Origin: Nocardioides bizhenqiangii
GTDB taxonomy: Bacteria; Actinomycetota; Actinomycetes; Propionibacteriales; Nocardioidaceae
DNA length: 64,000 nucleotides
Direction of reading: 5' to 3'
Assembly (NCBI RefSeq): GCF_034661235.1
Contig: NZ_CP141059.1
Location: 3,223,501 to 3,287,500 of the forward strand
The translations under genes and the position numbers were made by a program. Positions 25,773 to 34,012 of the stretch are shown piece by piece; position 1 is the stretch's first letter, and each line of letters begins with the position of its first letter. The notes beneath the pieces are model-generated. The model was not told the origin of the DNA. It worked only from the letters and a program-made list of their open reading frames with translations, and searched no databases.

Positions 25773-26444
25773 TCAGTCGTCGAGTGCCGGACGGTCGTTG
25801 TAGACGCCGGCCTCGACCTGGCCGGTGAGCTCGCTGATGGCGCTCATGATCCGGTCGGTGAGGTCCCGGCGCGCGCGGCCGAGCGCGATGCCGTCGTACT
25901 CGCCGGCGACGGTGATCGGTGCGCCGAACGCCACCGTGACCCGCGCCAGCCGCGGAAGCGTGGAGCCGATCGGCTGCAGCCGGTCGGTGCCGGTGAGACC
26001 GACCGGCACGACCGGAGCACCCGAGGTGAGGGCGAGGTGCGCGACACCGGTCCGCCCGCGGTAGAGCCGTCCGTCGCGGGAGCGGGTGCCCTCGGGATAG
26101 ATGCCGAACGCCTCCCCGCGACCGAGCACGTCGAGGGCCGTCTGCAGCGAGCCGATCGCCGCCGCGGTGTCGTCCCGGTCGACGGGCAGCATGCCCATCC
26201 CCTGGAACCACGCCTTCGACAACGCGCCGCGCACGCCGGTGCCGGTGAAGTAGTCGGACTTGGCGAGGAAGACGACCTTCCGGGGCACCACGATCGGGAT
26301 CACCATCGAGTCGGCGAAGCTCAGGTGGTTGCTCGCGAGGATCACCGGTCCGGTGGCCGGCACGTGCTCCAGGCCGCGCACTGTCGGCCGCCACACGGCC
26401 TTCGCGGCCGGAGGGACGACGGTGTGGAGCACCTGGTAGAGCAC
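25773..26444 (-). CDS. Lysophospholipid acyltransferase (PlsC family)
   Basis: A 223-residue acyltransferase that makes phosphatidic acid or a related lipid at the membrane. The catalytic NHLSFAD (His40 and Asp45) and the phosphate-binding YPEGTRS (Glu118 to Arg121) are intact. TAGCGT lies 7 nt before the GTG at 26444, so I chose this over a longer frame that starts in repeat-rich intergenic DNA. It heads the transcript with the cupin and adnAB genes. Confidence 0.9.
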   Translation of the reverse strand: MLYQVLHTVVPPAAKAVWRPTVRGLEHVPATGPVILASNHLSFADSMVIPIVVPRKVVFLAKSDYFTGTGVRGALSKAWFQGMGMLPVDRDDTAAAIGSLQTALDVLGRGEAFGIYPEGTRSRDGRLYRGRTGVAHLALTSGAPVVPVGLTGTDRLQPIGSTLPRLARVTVAFGAPITVAGEYDGIALGRARRDLTDRIMSAISELTGQVEAGVYNDRPALDD

Positions 26445-26537
26445 GCCATGGACGCTAGGGGTTACCCGCGGGTCCACCGAATCGAGCGCTCGGTAGCCGT
26501 CCGAGGCACGAGGACGGATTCCGGCCGAGCGCGAAGG

Positions 26538-26587
26538 TCGAGTAGCGCCGCGGGTGAGGAACGAACCCGCGACGCGCGTATCGAGAC
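26538..26587 (+). repeat. TCGAGTAGCG hairpin repeat
   Basis: The arm TCGAGTAGCGCCG is followed by a CGCGGGT/ACCCGCG hairpin with the loop GAGGAACGA, then GACGCGCGTATCGAGAC. The copy at 48126-48176 keeps the loop (GAGGGACGA) while the stem changes to CGCGGC/GCCGCG. Confidence 0.75.
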
Positions 26588-26639
26588 CCGGTGACACGGT
26601 CGCCCGACGGTGGGGACGGCCGAAGCCATGGTTGCGACG

Positions 26640-26678
26640 TCTCGATACGCCCTCGCCTAGCGGCTCGGGCTACTCGAC
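26640..26678 (-). repeat. TCGAGTAGCCCGAGCC dispersed repeat
   Basis: Read on the minus strand this begins GTCGAGTAGCCCGAGCCG and ends in CGTATCGAGA. It matches 32680-32718 (plus strand) with one difference near the middle, and matches the arms of the 104-bp tandem repeats at 11988-12206. Confidence 0.8.
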
Positions 26679-26691
26679 GACCGGCGCGGCC

Positions 26692-26755
26692 GGCGCTCGG
26701 GCTACTCGACCTCCCGCCCAGGATCTTCGACCTCGCAAGCTCGGTCGAAGGGGCG
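26692..26755 (+). repeat. CTACTCGACCTCCCG composite repeat
   Basis: The sequence running from CTACTCGACCTCCCG to CGCAAGCTCGGTCGAAGG recurs, with changes, at 30198-30246 upstream of the moeZ terminator region. Both copies are directly followed by a GC-rich hairpin. Confidence 0.65.
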
Positions 26756-26769
26756 TGAAAAAGGTGAAA

Positions 26770-26800
26770 GGCCCCTTGCAAGTATGAGTCGCAAGGGGCC
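26770..26800. terminator. Terminator-like hairpin
   Basis: GGCCCCTTGC (26770-26779) pairs perfectly with GCAAGGGGCC (26791-26800) across an 11-nt loop. On the plus strand it is followed by CTTCGGTT and on the minus strand by TTTCACCTTTTT, so a minus-strand transcript would end here. No gene lies directly upstream on that strand. Confidence 0.6.
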
Positions 26801-27045
26801 CTTCGGTTGACCGGTACTGGTGACGCTCCCGATCGATCCGGCCGGTCTGCCAGGTTCCCACGGACCTCGTCACCCGGTCCGTGCGGCGCGCGTTCCCGTG
26901 AGGGATCGTCTGCCGTGTGGATCCTCGCCTTCCGGCTGATCCCGCTCTCCCGGAGGAGAACGTGAGAGCAGTTGTATGCCGCGGTGACAGGCGGGCGCAA
27001 GGGGTTCGCCCCAACAAAATCGAGGAGTTTCGTAGTTCCGGCGTG

Positions 27046-27122
27046 TCGTCCACAAGCACACCCGATCGTCTCCACAGATCGGTGGCGCTTCATCCACAAA
27101 CTGCGGGCATGGCTGTGGATGA
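27046..27122. repeat. Three DnaA-box-like 9-mers
   Basis: TCGTCCACA at 27046-27054, TCATCCACA at 27090-27098 and the reverse TGTGGATGA at 27114-27122. They lie 110-185 bp upstream of the SCO7613-like gene and use the same 9-mers as the larger cluster at 9429-9601. Confidence 0.45.
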
Positions 27123-27230
27123 GGGGCCGGGCGCGGCGCCGGGGAGCCCACCCGGTTGAGTAGGCGTACTCAGCCGGGTCGAGTAGCGCCGCGATGTGCG
27201 GCCCCGGCCCTTCGTGGGGAGATGGATGAC

Positions 27231-29795
27231 ATGCGCTACGCCGACCCGGATCTGTGCCCCGACTGCCGCTCCGACCTCCACAGCGGCGTCTCCACCTGCC
27301 CGACCTGCGCGCTGCCGGTCCGGCACGCGCTCGCGGTCGAGCTCTTCGCGACGCTGACCCGCGCCGACACCCTGGTCGCGCAGCTCCGCTCGGTCGCCGC
27401 CGCCGCGACCGCGCCGGCAGCGCGTACGGCGACCGCGCTGGTGCCACCCGCGCCCGACCCGACGGCAGGCCCGACCGCCGCCCCGCCGCGTCCGGCGGCG
27501 GCACCGGCTGCTCCGGCCGCTGGTCCTTCGACACCCACCCCGCCGCCTCCGCCGCCTCCGCCACCTCCAGCCCCCCAGCAGCCGACCGGCGGCGCGGCGC
27601 CGTACCCGGCTCCTGCCGGTGGCGGCGTCGGGGTCTCCGCGATCCCGAAGATCCTGCTCGGCCTCGGCGCGCTGTGCCTCCTGGTCGCCGCGATCGCGTT
27701 CCTCGCGGTGTCGTGGTCGATCCTCGGAGTAGGCGGCCGCACCGCGGTGCTGCTCACCCTGACCGCCGCCGCGACCGGTGGCGCGCTGTTGCTGAACCGG
27801 TTCCAGCTGCGGATCGCCGGCGAGTCGATGAGCGTGGTCGCGCTGGGGATGCTCGGCCTGGACGTGCTCGGCGCCAACGCCGCCGGCTGGTTCGGCGACT
27901 CGTCGGCCGGTTGGGCAGTAGCCGCCGGCGGCGCCGTGATGGCGCTCGGGGGCACCGGGCTGGCCCTCCCCAGGTTCGGCGACGGACCTCGCCTGGTGGC
28001 GCCCCAGGTCTTCGTCGGCGTCGGATACCTGGTCGGTTGGGGCGGCCTGCTCGCCGCGATGGACCACGAGCTGATCGCCGGTCACGCGCTGGTGGTGCTC
28101 GGCGCCGGGGTCACCTGGCTGTCGCGGACCGCGTTGCCGGTCCGGGCGTGGAGCGTCGGCATCGCGACCTCGGTGGTGTGGAGCGCGACGGCCCTGCTCG
28201 GCGTGGTGCTCGCGTTCGCGGAGCCGTCGCTGCACGGCGTGTGGGTGGACGGTGCCGGCTGGTCGCTGCTGGCGTCGGCCGCGACGCTGCTGGCACCCGG
28301 CCTCGTCCTGCGCAGGCGCGAGCTGGTCGTCGGCGGCGCATCCGTCGGTGCCCTGCTCGTCACGATCGCGCTGATCGCCCCGAGCGTCGACGAGTCGGCC
28401 CGGATCGCCGGCGCCGTCACGCTCGCGGTGACAGCGGCGTGGGTCGCCGCCTACCGGCTCCTCCCGACGACGCTGCGCCTGGTCGCCACGGCCCCGGCCG
28501 CCATCGGGTCCCTGGCGCTGCTGGCGTTCGACGCGGTCGCCGGGTTGGTCGTCCTCGCCCGGATCGCCGAGGTCGGCTCCGACAGCTCGTTCACCGTGCT
28601 CCTCGACGAGCCCAACCCGGTCACCGAGCCGCTGCTGACAGTCCCGTCCGCGCTGGTGCCGGTGGTGTTCCTGGCCCTGCTCCTCGAGCGCGACGGCCGC
28701 GTCGGCGCCCCGTGGTGGCGGATCGGCGCCCTCGTCGGCGGGGTGGCGGCGGTCGCGACACTGGCGTCGTACGACGTCCCGCTCGCCGTCGTGGTGGCCT
28801 GCCTCGGCGTGGTCGCGATCGGCAGCCTGGCGCTCGGCCTGGCCGATTCCGGCGCCCGGCAGACCGGGTTCGGCCTGGTGGCCCTCGGGATCAGTGCGGC
28901 GGGAGTGCTGCTGGCGCTGCCGAGCACGCCGATCGTCGCCGTCGCCTCCGGCATCGTGCTGGGCTTGGCGCTGATCGCCCACTTCGTCGGGCGGACGAGC
29001 GAGCTGCGCGGTTTCGCCGCCGTGACGCTCGCGCCCGCCCTCGCGGTCCTCGTCTGGACCACCGGGCTGGCCAACGACGTCGACGCGGGTCGGCTCGGCA
29101 TCCCGGTCCTGGTCCTGCTCGGCGTGCTCGCGATCGCACGACCGAGGCTCGAGGTCGAGATCCCAGCGGTCCTGGTCGCGGCGGTCGCGGTACCGCCGGC
29201 GATCTTCGCCGCGACCGACGCGGGCGGCTCTCTCGCCCTGCACCTGGTCGTCGCCGGAGCCCTGCTCTCCGCGTCCGCCCTCATCCACGAGTCGCGCCGC
29301 GACCTGGTCTGGGCGGCGGTCCCGGTGTTCGCGCTGGCGTCGTGGGTGTGGTTCGGCGACAAGGGCGTGACCGACCCCGAGCCCTACACGCTCCCGATCG
29401 CGGCGGCGCTCACCCTGCTCGGCCTCGTGCACCTGCGCCGGCACCCGGACGCCGGCACCGAGCTCGCGCTGCTCCCCGGGCTGCTGCTCGGCACCCTCCC
29501 CTCCCTCGTCTGGGTGCTCGGCGATCCGGTGTCCCTGCGTGCCTTGATCCTCGGCGGCGCGTGCCTCGCGCTCACGATCGTCGGTGCCGCGCTCCGGTGG
29601 AGCGCGCCGCTGATCGTGGGTTCGGTGGTCGGCGCGGTCGTCGTGCTGCGCGAGATCGGCCCCTACGCCGGCGACGTGCCGCAGTGGGTGTGGATCGGCC
29701 TGGCCGGTGCGCTGCTCACCACGATCGGCATCACCTGGGAGCGGCGGCTGCTGGAGATCCGGCAGGCGGTCGGCATGCTCGGCCGACTCCGCTGA
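27231..29795 (+). CDS. SCO7613-like polytopic membrane protein with zinc ribbon
   Basis: An 854-residue protein. It begins with a zinc ribbon (Cys9, Cys12, Cys23, Cys26), then a helix and a low-complexity Ala/Pro linker with a run of 11 prolines (about 104-120). About 25 hydrophobic segments fill the rest, matching the actinobacterial SCO7613 C-terminal family. Function is unknown; the layout suggests a cytoplasmic zinc-binding head tethered to a large membrane domain. I chose the ATG at 27231 since GGGGA lies 10 nt upstream; an ATG at 27222 is too close to it. Confidence 0.82.
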   Translation: MRYADPDLCPDCRSDLHSGVSTCPTCALPVRHALAVELFATLTRADTLVAQLRSVAAAATAPAARTATALVPPAPDPTAGPTAAPPRPAAAPAAPAAGPSTPTPPPPPPPPPPAPQQPTGGAAPYPAPAGGGVGVSAIPKILLGLGALCLLVAAIAFLAVSWSILGVGGRTAVLLTLTAAATGGALLLNRFQLRIAGESMSVVALGMLGLDVLGANAAGWFGDSSAGWAVAAGGAVMALGGTGLALPRFGDGPRLVAPQVFVGVGYLVGWGGLLAAMDHELIAGHALVVLGAGVTWLSRTALPVRAWSVGIATSVVWSATALLGVVLAFAEPSLHGVWVDGAGWSLLASAATLLAPGLVLRRRELVVGGASVGALLVTIALIAPSVDESARIAGAVTLAVTAAWVAAYRLLPTTLRLVATAPAAIGSLALLAFDAVAGLVVLARIAEVGSDSSFTVLLDEPNPVTEPLLTVPSALVPVVFLALLLERDGRVGAPWWRIGALVGGVAAVATLASYDVPLAVVVACLGVVAIGSLALGLADSGARQTGFGLVALGISAAGVLLALPSTPIVAVASGIVLGLALIAHFVGRTSELRGFAAVTLAPALAVLVWTTGLANDVDAGRLGIPVLVLLGVLAIARPRLEVEIPAVLVAAVAVPPAIFAATDAGGSLALHLVVAGALLSASALIHESRRDLVWAAVPVFALASWVWFGDKGVTDPEPYTLPIAAALTLLGLVHLRRHPDAGTELALLPGLLLGTLPSLVWVLGDPVSLRALILGGACLALTIVGAALRWSAPLIVGSVVGAVVVLREIGPYAGDVPQWVWIGLAGALLTTIGITWERRLLEIRQAVGMLGRLR

Positions 29796-29807
29796 CCATC
29801 GGCTTCC

Positions 29808-30134
29808 TCACTCGTCGGGTTCCGCGGGGTCCCAGAAGGCGTCGCGCATCCGGACCCGGCCCGCACTGGTGCACGGGGTGCCCTCCTCCGCGTAGCGGGC
29901 ACGGGCCTCGCCGTCGTGGCTCGGCGGCAGCGAGGCGTCGGCCCGCACCACTCGCCACCACGGCACCGGGCCGCCGTGGCGCGACATCACCGCTCCGACC
30001 TGCCGCGGTCCGCCGCCCACCACCGCGGCGATCGCGCCGTACGTCGTGACCCGGCCCGCCGGGACCTGCTCGACCCACGACAGCACCTGCTCGACGTACT
30101 CCTCGTTCGCGGGATCCACGGCCTCATCGTGCAC
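29808..30134 (-). CDS. Alkyltransferase-like protein (ATL, MGMT fold)
   Basis: A 108-residue protein with the DNA-binding half of O6-alkylguanine transferase. It has the helix-turn-helix with GGPRQVGAVM (Arg44 as the likely arginine finger) and VPWWRVV, where the PCHRV active-site Cys is replaced by Trp59. ATL proteins bind O6-alkylguanine, flip it and hand the lesion to nucleotide excision repair without repairing it themselves. It is convergent with the SCO7613-like gene and corresponds in position to Rv3204. Confidence 0.9.
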   Translation of the reverse strand: MHDEAVDPANEEYVEQVLSWVEQVPAGRVTTYGAIAAVVGGGPRQVGAVMSRHGGPVPWWRVVRADASLPPSHDGEARARYAEEGTPCTSAGRVRMRDAFWDPAEPDE

Positions 30135-30150
30135 GAAGGTCGGTGACCTG

Positions 30151-30210
30151 GTCTCGATACGGCGGTGGCGGGCGCTCGCAAGCTCGCTCCCTCGCGCCTA
30201 CTCGACCTCC
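30151..30210 (+). repeat. Diverged member of the TCGATAC/CTACTCGAC repeat family
   Basis: The arm GTCTCGATAC (30151-30160) and the inner CCTACTCGACCTCCCGGCC (30197-30215) frame a GCGCTCGCAAGC region. This is a looser copy of the repeat at 26640-26755. Confidence 0.6.
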
Positions 30211-30263
30211 CGGCCAATTCTTCGGCTTCGCAAGCTCAGCCGAAGGGCCGTGAGCGCCGAGGA

Positions 30264-30284
30264 CCCCGTCGCTTGGCGACGGGG
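30264..30284. terminator. GC-rich hairpin in the moeZ downstream region
   Basis: CCCCGTCGC (30264-30272) pairs perfectly with GCGACGGGG (30276-30284) with a 3-nt loop. No T-run follows on either strand, so the terminator role is tentative. Confidence 0.5.
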
Positions 30285-30339
30285 CCCTCAGGTGCTCCCT
30301 CGGTGCGGTAACGCTCCAAAGACAGGCGGCGGCGGCCCG

Positions 30340-30393
30340 GTAACCCGGAGCCACTGCCACCAAACTCAACGACCGTGGCTGGGCCCGGGTTAC
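30340..30393 (-). terminator. Long hairpin just after moeZ
   Basis: GTAACCCGG-AGCCAC (30340-30354) pairs with GTGGCT and CCGGGTTAC (30375-30393) over 15 bp, with a GGGC bulge and a 20-nt loop. It starts 14 nt after the moeZ stop, so it probably ends that transcript. Confidence 0.6.
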
Positions 30394-30406
30394 GCGCCGC
30401 GCAGTC

Positions 30407-31606
30407 TCAGTACGCCGGCTGGCTCGGGTCGATCTGGTTGACCCAGGCCACCACGCCGCCACCCACGTGGACGGCGTCGGAGTACCCCGCGCCCTTGACG
30501 ATCGCGAGCGTCTCCGCGGACCGCACCCCGGTCTTGCAGTACATGACGACCTGCTTGTCGGCCGGCAGCTGCTCCAGCGCGGAGCCGTTGAGGAAGTCGC
30601 CCTTCGGGATCAGGACGGAGCCGGGGACCTTGTTGATCTCGTACTCGACGGGCTCGCGGACGTCGACGAGGACGAAGTCGCGGCTGCCCTCCTCGCGCTC
30701 CTTGAGCATGTGCTCGAGCTGGACGACGGAGATCGTCGAGTCGGCGGCCGCATCGGCGGCCTCCTCGGAGATCGCGCCGCAGAAGACGTCGTAGTCGATG
30801 AGCTCGGTGACCGTCGGGTTGTCGCCGCAGAGCGCGCAGTTGGGGTCCTTGCGGACCTTGAGCTTGCGGTACTCCATCTCCAGGGCGTCGTAGATCATCA
30901 GCTTGCCGACGAGCGGGTCACCGATCCCGGCCAGGAGCTTGATCGCCTCGTTGACCTGGATCGAGCCGATGCTGGCGCAGAGCACGCCGAGCACGCCGCC
31001 CTCGGCGCAGCTCGGGACCATGCCCGGCGGCGGCGGCTCGGGGTAGAGGCAGCGGTAGCAGGGAGCGTCGTCGGCCAGGGTCGGCGCGAACACGGAGGCC
31101 TGCCCGTCGAAGCGGTAGATCGAGCCCCAGACGTAGGGGATGCCGAGGAAGTACGCCGCGTCGTTGACCATGTAGCGGGTGGCGAAGTTGTCGGTGCCGT
31201 CGACGATGAGGTCGTAGCCGCGGAAGACCTCGAAGACGTTGTCGTTGTCGAGGCGCTCCTCGTGCAGGACCACGTTGACGTAGGGGTTGATCTCGGCGAT
31301 CGACTCCTTGGCCGACTGGCCCTTCGGCTTGTCGATGTCGCTGACGCCGTGGATGACCTGGCGCTGGAGGTTGGACTCGTCGACGGTGTCGAACTCCGCG
31401 ATGCCGAGGGTGCCGACGCCCGCCGCCGCCAGGTAGAGCAGCGCGGGACTGCCGAGACCGCCGGCGCCGATGACCAGCACCTTGGCGTTCTTGAGCCGCT
31501 TCTGCCCGGCCATGCCCACGTCGGGAATGATCAGGTGGCGGCTGTAGCGGCGTACCTCGTCGATGGTCAGCTCGGCGGCCGGCTCGACCAGCGGCGGAAA
31601 GCTCAC
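30407..31606 (-). CDS. moeZ: MoeZ adenylyltransferase / sulfurtransferase
   Basis: A 399-residue two-domain protein. The N-terminal ThiF/MoeB domain has the ATP site VIGAGGLGSPALLYL (about 40-54), DNFATR, and paired zinc cysteines (CYRC and CALC). The C-terminal rhodanese domain carries its persulfide Cys in VVMYCKTGVRS (about residue 360). MoeZ activates MoaD and other small sulfur carriers (thiamine, cysteine pathways in actinobacteria) by adenylation and then sulfuration. GTG 31606 follows GAGGAGCACATCC. The order moeZ-TetR-DUF3107 matches M. tuberculosis. Confidence 0.94.
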   Translation of the reverse strand: MSFPPLVEPAAELTIDEVRRYSRHLIIPDVGMAGQKRLKNAKVLVIGAGGLGSPALLYLAAAGVGTLGIAEFDTVDESNLQRQVIHGVSDIDKPKGQSAKESIAEINPYVNVVLHEERLDNDNVFEVFRGYDLIVDGTDNFATRYMVNDAAYFLGIPYVWGSIYRFDGQASVFAPTLADDAPCYRCLYPEPPPPGMVPSCAEGGVLGVLCASIGSIQVNEAIKLLAGIGDPLVGKLMIYDALEMEYRKLKVRKDPNCALCGDNPTVTELIDYDVFCGAISEEAADAAADSTISVVQLEHMLKEREEGSRDFVLVDVREPVEYEINKVPGSVLIPKGDFLNGSALEQLPADKQVVMYCKTGVRSAETLAIVKGAGYSDAVHVGGGVVAWVNQIDPSQPAY

Positions 31607-31771
31607 GGATGTGCTCCTCGTCAGGGGGTGGTCTGGAGGTAACAGCGACCTGTTGGTTGGTGTTCCCAGGTCCATCCATCGTCCCCGGCCGTGCCCGGCG
31701 AACCTGACACGTCCCGCGATCCGGACCCGGGCGTTCCCTGACGTCCTGCTACCCGGGAGTAGGCTCGGCGC

Positions 31772-32407
31772 GTGGTCAGCAGTTCGTACGACGTCGATGA
31801 GCCCCGCCGCGCCCGCGGGGTCCGGCTGCCGCGCCGTGAGCGCCGCGCCCAGCTGCTCACGTCCGCGCTGGAGGTGTTCGTCGCGCAGGGCTACCACGCC
31901 GCTGCGATGGACGACATCGCCGAGCGGGCGGGCGTCTCCAAGCCCGTGCTCTACCAGCACTTCCCGGGCAAGCTCGAGCTCTACCTCGCGCTGCTCGACG
32001 ACGCCTGCGACACCATCATCGCCAACTGCCGCGCCGCGCTCGAGTCGACCAACGACAACAAGCAGCGCGTCAAGGCCGCGATGGACGCGTTCTACGAGTA
32101 CGTCGCGCACGACGCCGGCGCGTTCCGCCTGGTGTTCGAGTCCGACCTCACCAGCGAGCCCGCGGTCCGGGACCACGTCGACCGGGTGACCATCGAGTGC
32201 GCGGGCATGATCACCGAGGTGATCCAGGAGGACACCGGGCTGCCGGCGGCCGCGGCGCGGCTGCTCGCGGTCTCCCTGGTCGGGATCAGCCAGGTGAGCG
32301 CGCGGTTCTGGCTGACCGACTCCGGCGGGCTCTCGCGGGAGCAGGCGGTCGAGCTGGTGTCGGGGCTGGCCTGGCGCGGCATCCGGGGCTATCCGCTCAC
32401 CGACTAG
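31772..32407 (+). CDS. TetR/AcrR family transcription regulator
   Basis: A 211-residue regulator with an N-terminal TetR helix-turn-helix (RRAQLLTSALEVFVAQGY, then IAERAGVSKPVLYQHFPGK, about residues 24-68) and a C-terminal ligand/dimer domain. TAGGCT lies 6 nt before the GTG start, so the mRNA is probably leaderless. The position before the DUF3107 gene matches Rv3208 of M. tuberculosis. The effector is unknown; it could control its divergent neighbour moeZ. Confidence 0.9.
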   Translation: MVSSSYDVDEPRRARGVRLPRRERRAQLLTSALEVFVAQGYHAAAMDDIAERAGVSKPVLYQHFPGKLELYLALLDDACDTIIANCRAALESTNDNKQRVKAAMDAFYEYVAHDAGAFRLVFESDLTSEPAVRDHVDRVTIECAGMITEVIQEDTGLPAAAARLLAVSLVGISQVSARFWLTDSGGLSREQAVELVSGLAWRGIRGYPLTD

Positions 32408-32445
32408 GCTCGAAGTATTCGCATCACGAACCTGAAGGAGCCTCA

Positions 32446-32667
32446 GTGGAGGTCAAGATCGGCGTGCAGAACGCCGCCCGCGAGCTGACTGTCGACACGG
32501 ACGAGACCACCGACGCGATCGAGAAGCTCGTCACCGAGGCCATCGCCGGCAGCGGCGTGCTGGTCCTCACGGACACGAAGGGCCAGCGCACCGTGGTGCC
32601 GGCCGACAAGCTCGCCTACGTGCACATCGGCCGCAGCTCCGTCGGCCAGGTGGGCTTCCGGTCCTGA
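32446..32667 (+). CDS. DUF3107 small protein (TB9.4-like)
   Basis: A 73-residue protein, EVKIGVQNAARELTVDTD at its start and KLAYVHIGRSSVGQVGF at its end, matching the actinobacterial DUF3107 family (M. tuberculosis TB9.4, Rv3208A). AAGGAG lies 8 nt before the GTG. It is 38 nt after the TetR gene. Function is unknown. Confidence 0.88.
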   Translation: MEVKIGVQNAARELTVDTDETTDAIEKLVTEAIAGSGVLVLTDTKGQRTVVPADKLAYVHIGRSSVGQVGFRS

Positions 32668-32679
32668 CCCCTTCGGTGG

Positions 32680-32718
32680 TCGAGTAGCCCGAGCCGCCAG
32701 GCGAGGGCGTATCGAGAC
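32680..32718 (+). repeat. TCGAGTAGCCCGAGCC dispersed repeat
   Basis: The plus-strand form of the repeat seen at 26640-26678, from TCGAGTAGCCCGAGCC to CGTATCGAGAC. It lies in the 125-bp gap between the DUF3107 and PP2C genes. Confidence 0.8.
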
Positions 32719-32792
32719 CCGGGAACTCTTCGACGGCTCCCAGCCGTTCCTCAGGGAACGCGGGCAGAGTCGCTCGTGAAGGGGTGAGGGTC

Positions 32793-33602
32793 ATGCTGCA
32801 GTTCCGCTTCGCCGCCGAGAGCGACACCGGCCGGGTCCGGGAGAACAACGAGGACGCCGGTTTCGCCGGGCCCTACCTGCTCTGCGTCGCCGACGGGGTC
32901 GGCGGCGCCGCCGCCGGCGAGGTGGCCTCGGCCACGACGTCGTACGTCGTCAGCGCCCGCGCGCTCGCGGCCCCCGGTTACGACCCGCTGCGGCTGCTCG
33001 CGGCCGCGACAGAGGAGGCGCACCACCAGCTGGTCATCGGGGTCGACGCCGACCCCGATCGGCTCGGGATGGCGACCACGCTGACGGCGATCCTCACCGA
33101 CGGCGTCCGCACCGCGATGGCCCATGTCGGCGACTCGAGGGCCTACCTGCTACGCGACGGCGGGTTCACCCAGCTCAGCCACGACCACACGATGGTGCAG
33201 GCGATGGTCGACGCCGGACGGATGACGCCCGAGGAGGCCACGGCGTCGCCCCACCGCAACGTCGTGCTCCAGGCCGTCGACGCACTGAGCACACCGACGC
33301 CCGACCTGCTGTGGCTCGACCTGCGGCCCGGCGACCGGCTGCTCCTGTGCAGCGACGGGCTGAGCGACGTGCTCCAGGAGTCGGCGCTCGCCACGCTCCT
33401 CACCGTGCCGTCGCGACGACTGGCGACGTCGAACCTGATCCAGGCGGCGCTCGACGGTGGCAGCCGCGACAACGTCACCGCGATCGTCGCGGACGTGATC
33501 GACGGTTCCCCGGTCGCGGGCAACGGGATGGTCCTCGGCGCGGCCACCGACCCGTACCACCTGGTCGACCCCGCGGCGGTCCGCCCCCTCCGCTCGGCCT
33601 GA
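32793..33602 (+). CDS. PP2C-family Ser/Thr protein phosphatase
   Basis: A 269-residue metal-dependent phosphatase with the PP2C motifs RENNEDAG, VADGVGG, HVGDSRAYLL, LCSDGLSD and SRDNVTAIVADV in order, with Asp residues for two metals. It has no membrane segment or extra domain. I chose the ATG at 32793 because AAGGGG lies 8 nt before it, while the GTG at 32784 overlaps that site. No protein kinase lies in the window, so its substrate is unknown. Confidence 0.9.
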   Translation: MLQFRFAAESDTGRVRENNEDAGFAGPYLLCVADGVGGAAAGEVASATTSYVVSARALAAPGYDPLRLLAAATEEAHHQLVIGVDADPDRLGMATTLTAILTDGVRTAMAHVGDSRAYLLRDGGFTQLSHDHTMVQAMVDAGRMTPEEATASPHRNVVLQAVDALSTPTPDLLWLDLRPGDRLLLCSDGLSDVLQESALATLLTVPSRRLATSNLIQAALDGGSRDNVTAIVADVIDGSPVAGNGMVLGAATDPYHLVDPAAVRPLRSA

Positions 33603-33655
33603 TCCCGGCCGAAAAGTCTGGTGTCGCTGTCCGCTCGCGGTCCTATGCTGGAGGC

Positions 33656-33994
33656 ATGACCACGTCGTCGTACGAGTACGCGCGCCTCTGGGTGCCGCTC
33701 TACGACGCCATGACGCTCTCCGTCGCGCGACCGGTCTTCCTGCTCGAGGCGGCCGACGGGTTCGAGGGGATCGTCGCGGAGAAGAACACCACGCTGATCG
33801 GTGTCCTCAACGTGTTCGGCCGCGAGGGGTGGCGCATCGACACGACGCCGATTCGGGTGACCGCGCCGTCGCCCGAGTTCCAGCTGCTGATCGACGCCAC
33901 CCTCGACGAGGTCGACGGCGGCTCGCTGAGCGAGGCCGACTCCGGCGCGGTCAACGAGTTCGACGTCTACGGGATGCGGCGCAGGCTCAGCTAG
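33656..33994 (+). CDS. Small conserved-looking protein, unknown
   Basis: A 112-residue soluble protein with no domain that I recognise. The first part (YARLWVPLYDAMTLSVARP) looks like a beta/alpha fold core. TATGCT lies exactly 6 nt (GGAGGC) before the ATG, the same arrangement as the DUF2342 gene, which supports both the start and real expression. Confidence 0.7.
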   Translation: MTTSSYEYARLWVPLYDAMTLSVARPVFLLEAADGFEGIVAEKNTTLIGVLNVFGREGWRIDTTPIRVTAPSPEFQLLIDATLDEVDGGSLSEADSGAVNEFDVYGMRRRLS

Positions 33995-34012
33995 TCCGAC
34001 GTCCGGTTCCGT

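Larger units (their letters stand above)
26445..27230. other. 786-bp gap of repeats, no supported gene
   Basis: This stretch holds members of the TCGAGTAGC hairpin repeat family (26538-26587, 26640-26678, 26692-26755 and 27178-27194), a terminator-like hairpin at 26770-26800, and three DnaA-box-like 9-mers at 27046-27122. One short plus-strand frame (26962-27159) has a good ribosome site but no protein-like sequence. It separates plsC from the SCO7613-like gene and would contain both their promoters. Confidence 0.75.

Noticed and set aside
26962-27159. 66-codon plus-strand frame with a good GGAGGAG ribosome site
   Set aside because: The peptide has no protein-like character and crosses the DnaA-box-like repeats; frame lacks any visible constraint. 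A real short gene cannot be excluded.
29808-30134. Active O6-methylguanine methyltransferase
   Set aside because: The PCHR cysteine is replaced by Trp, so it fits the non-enzymatic ATL class.
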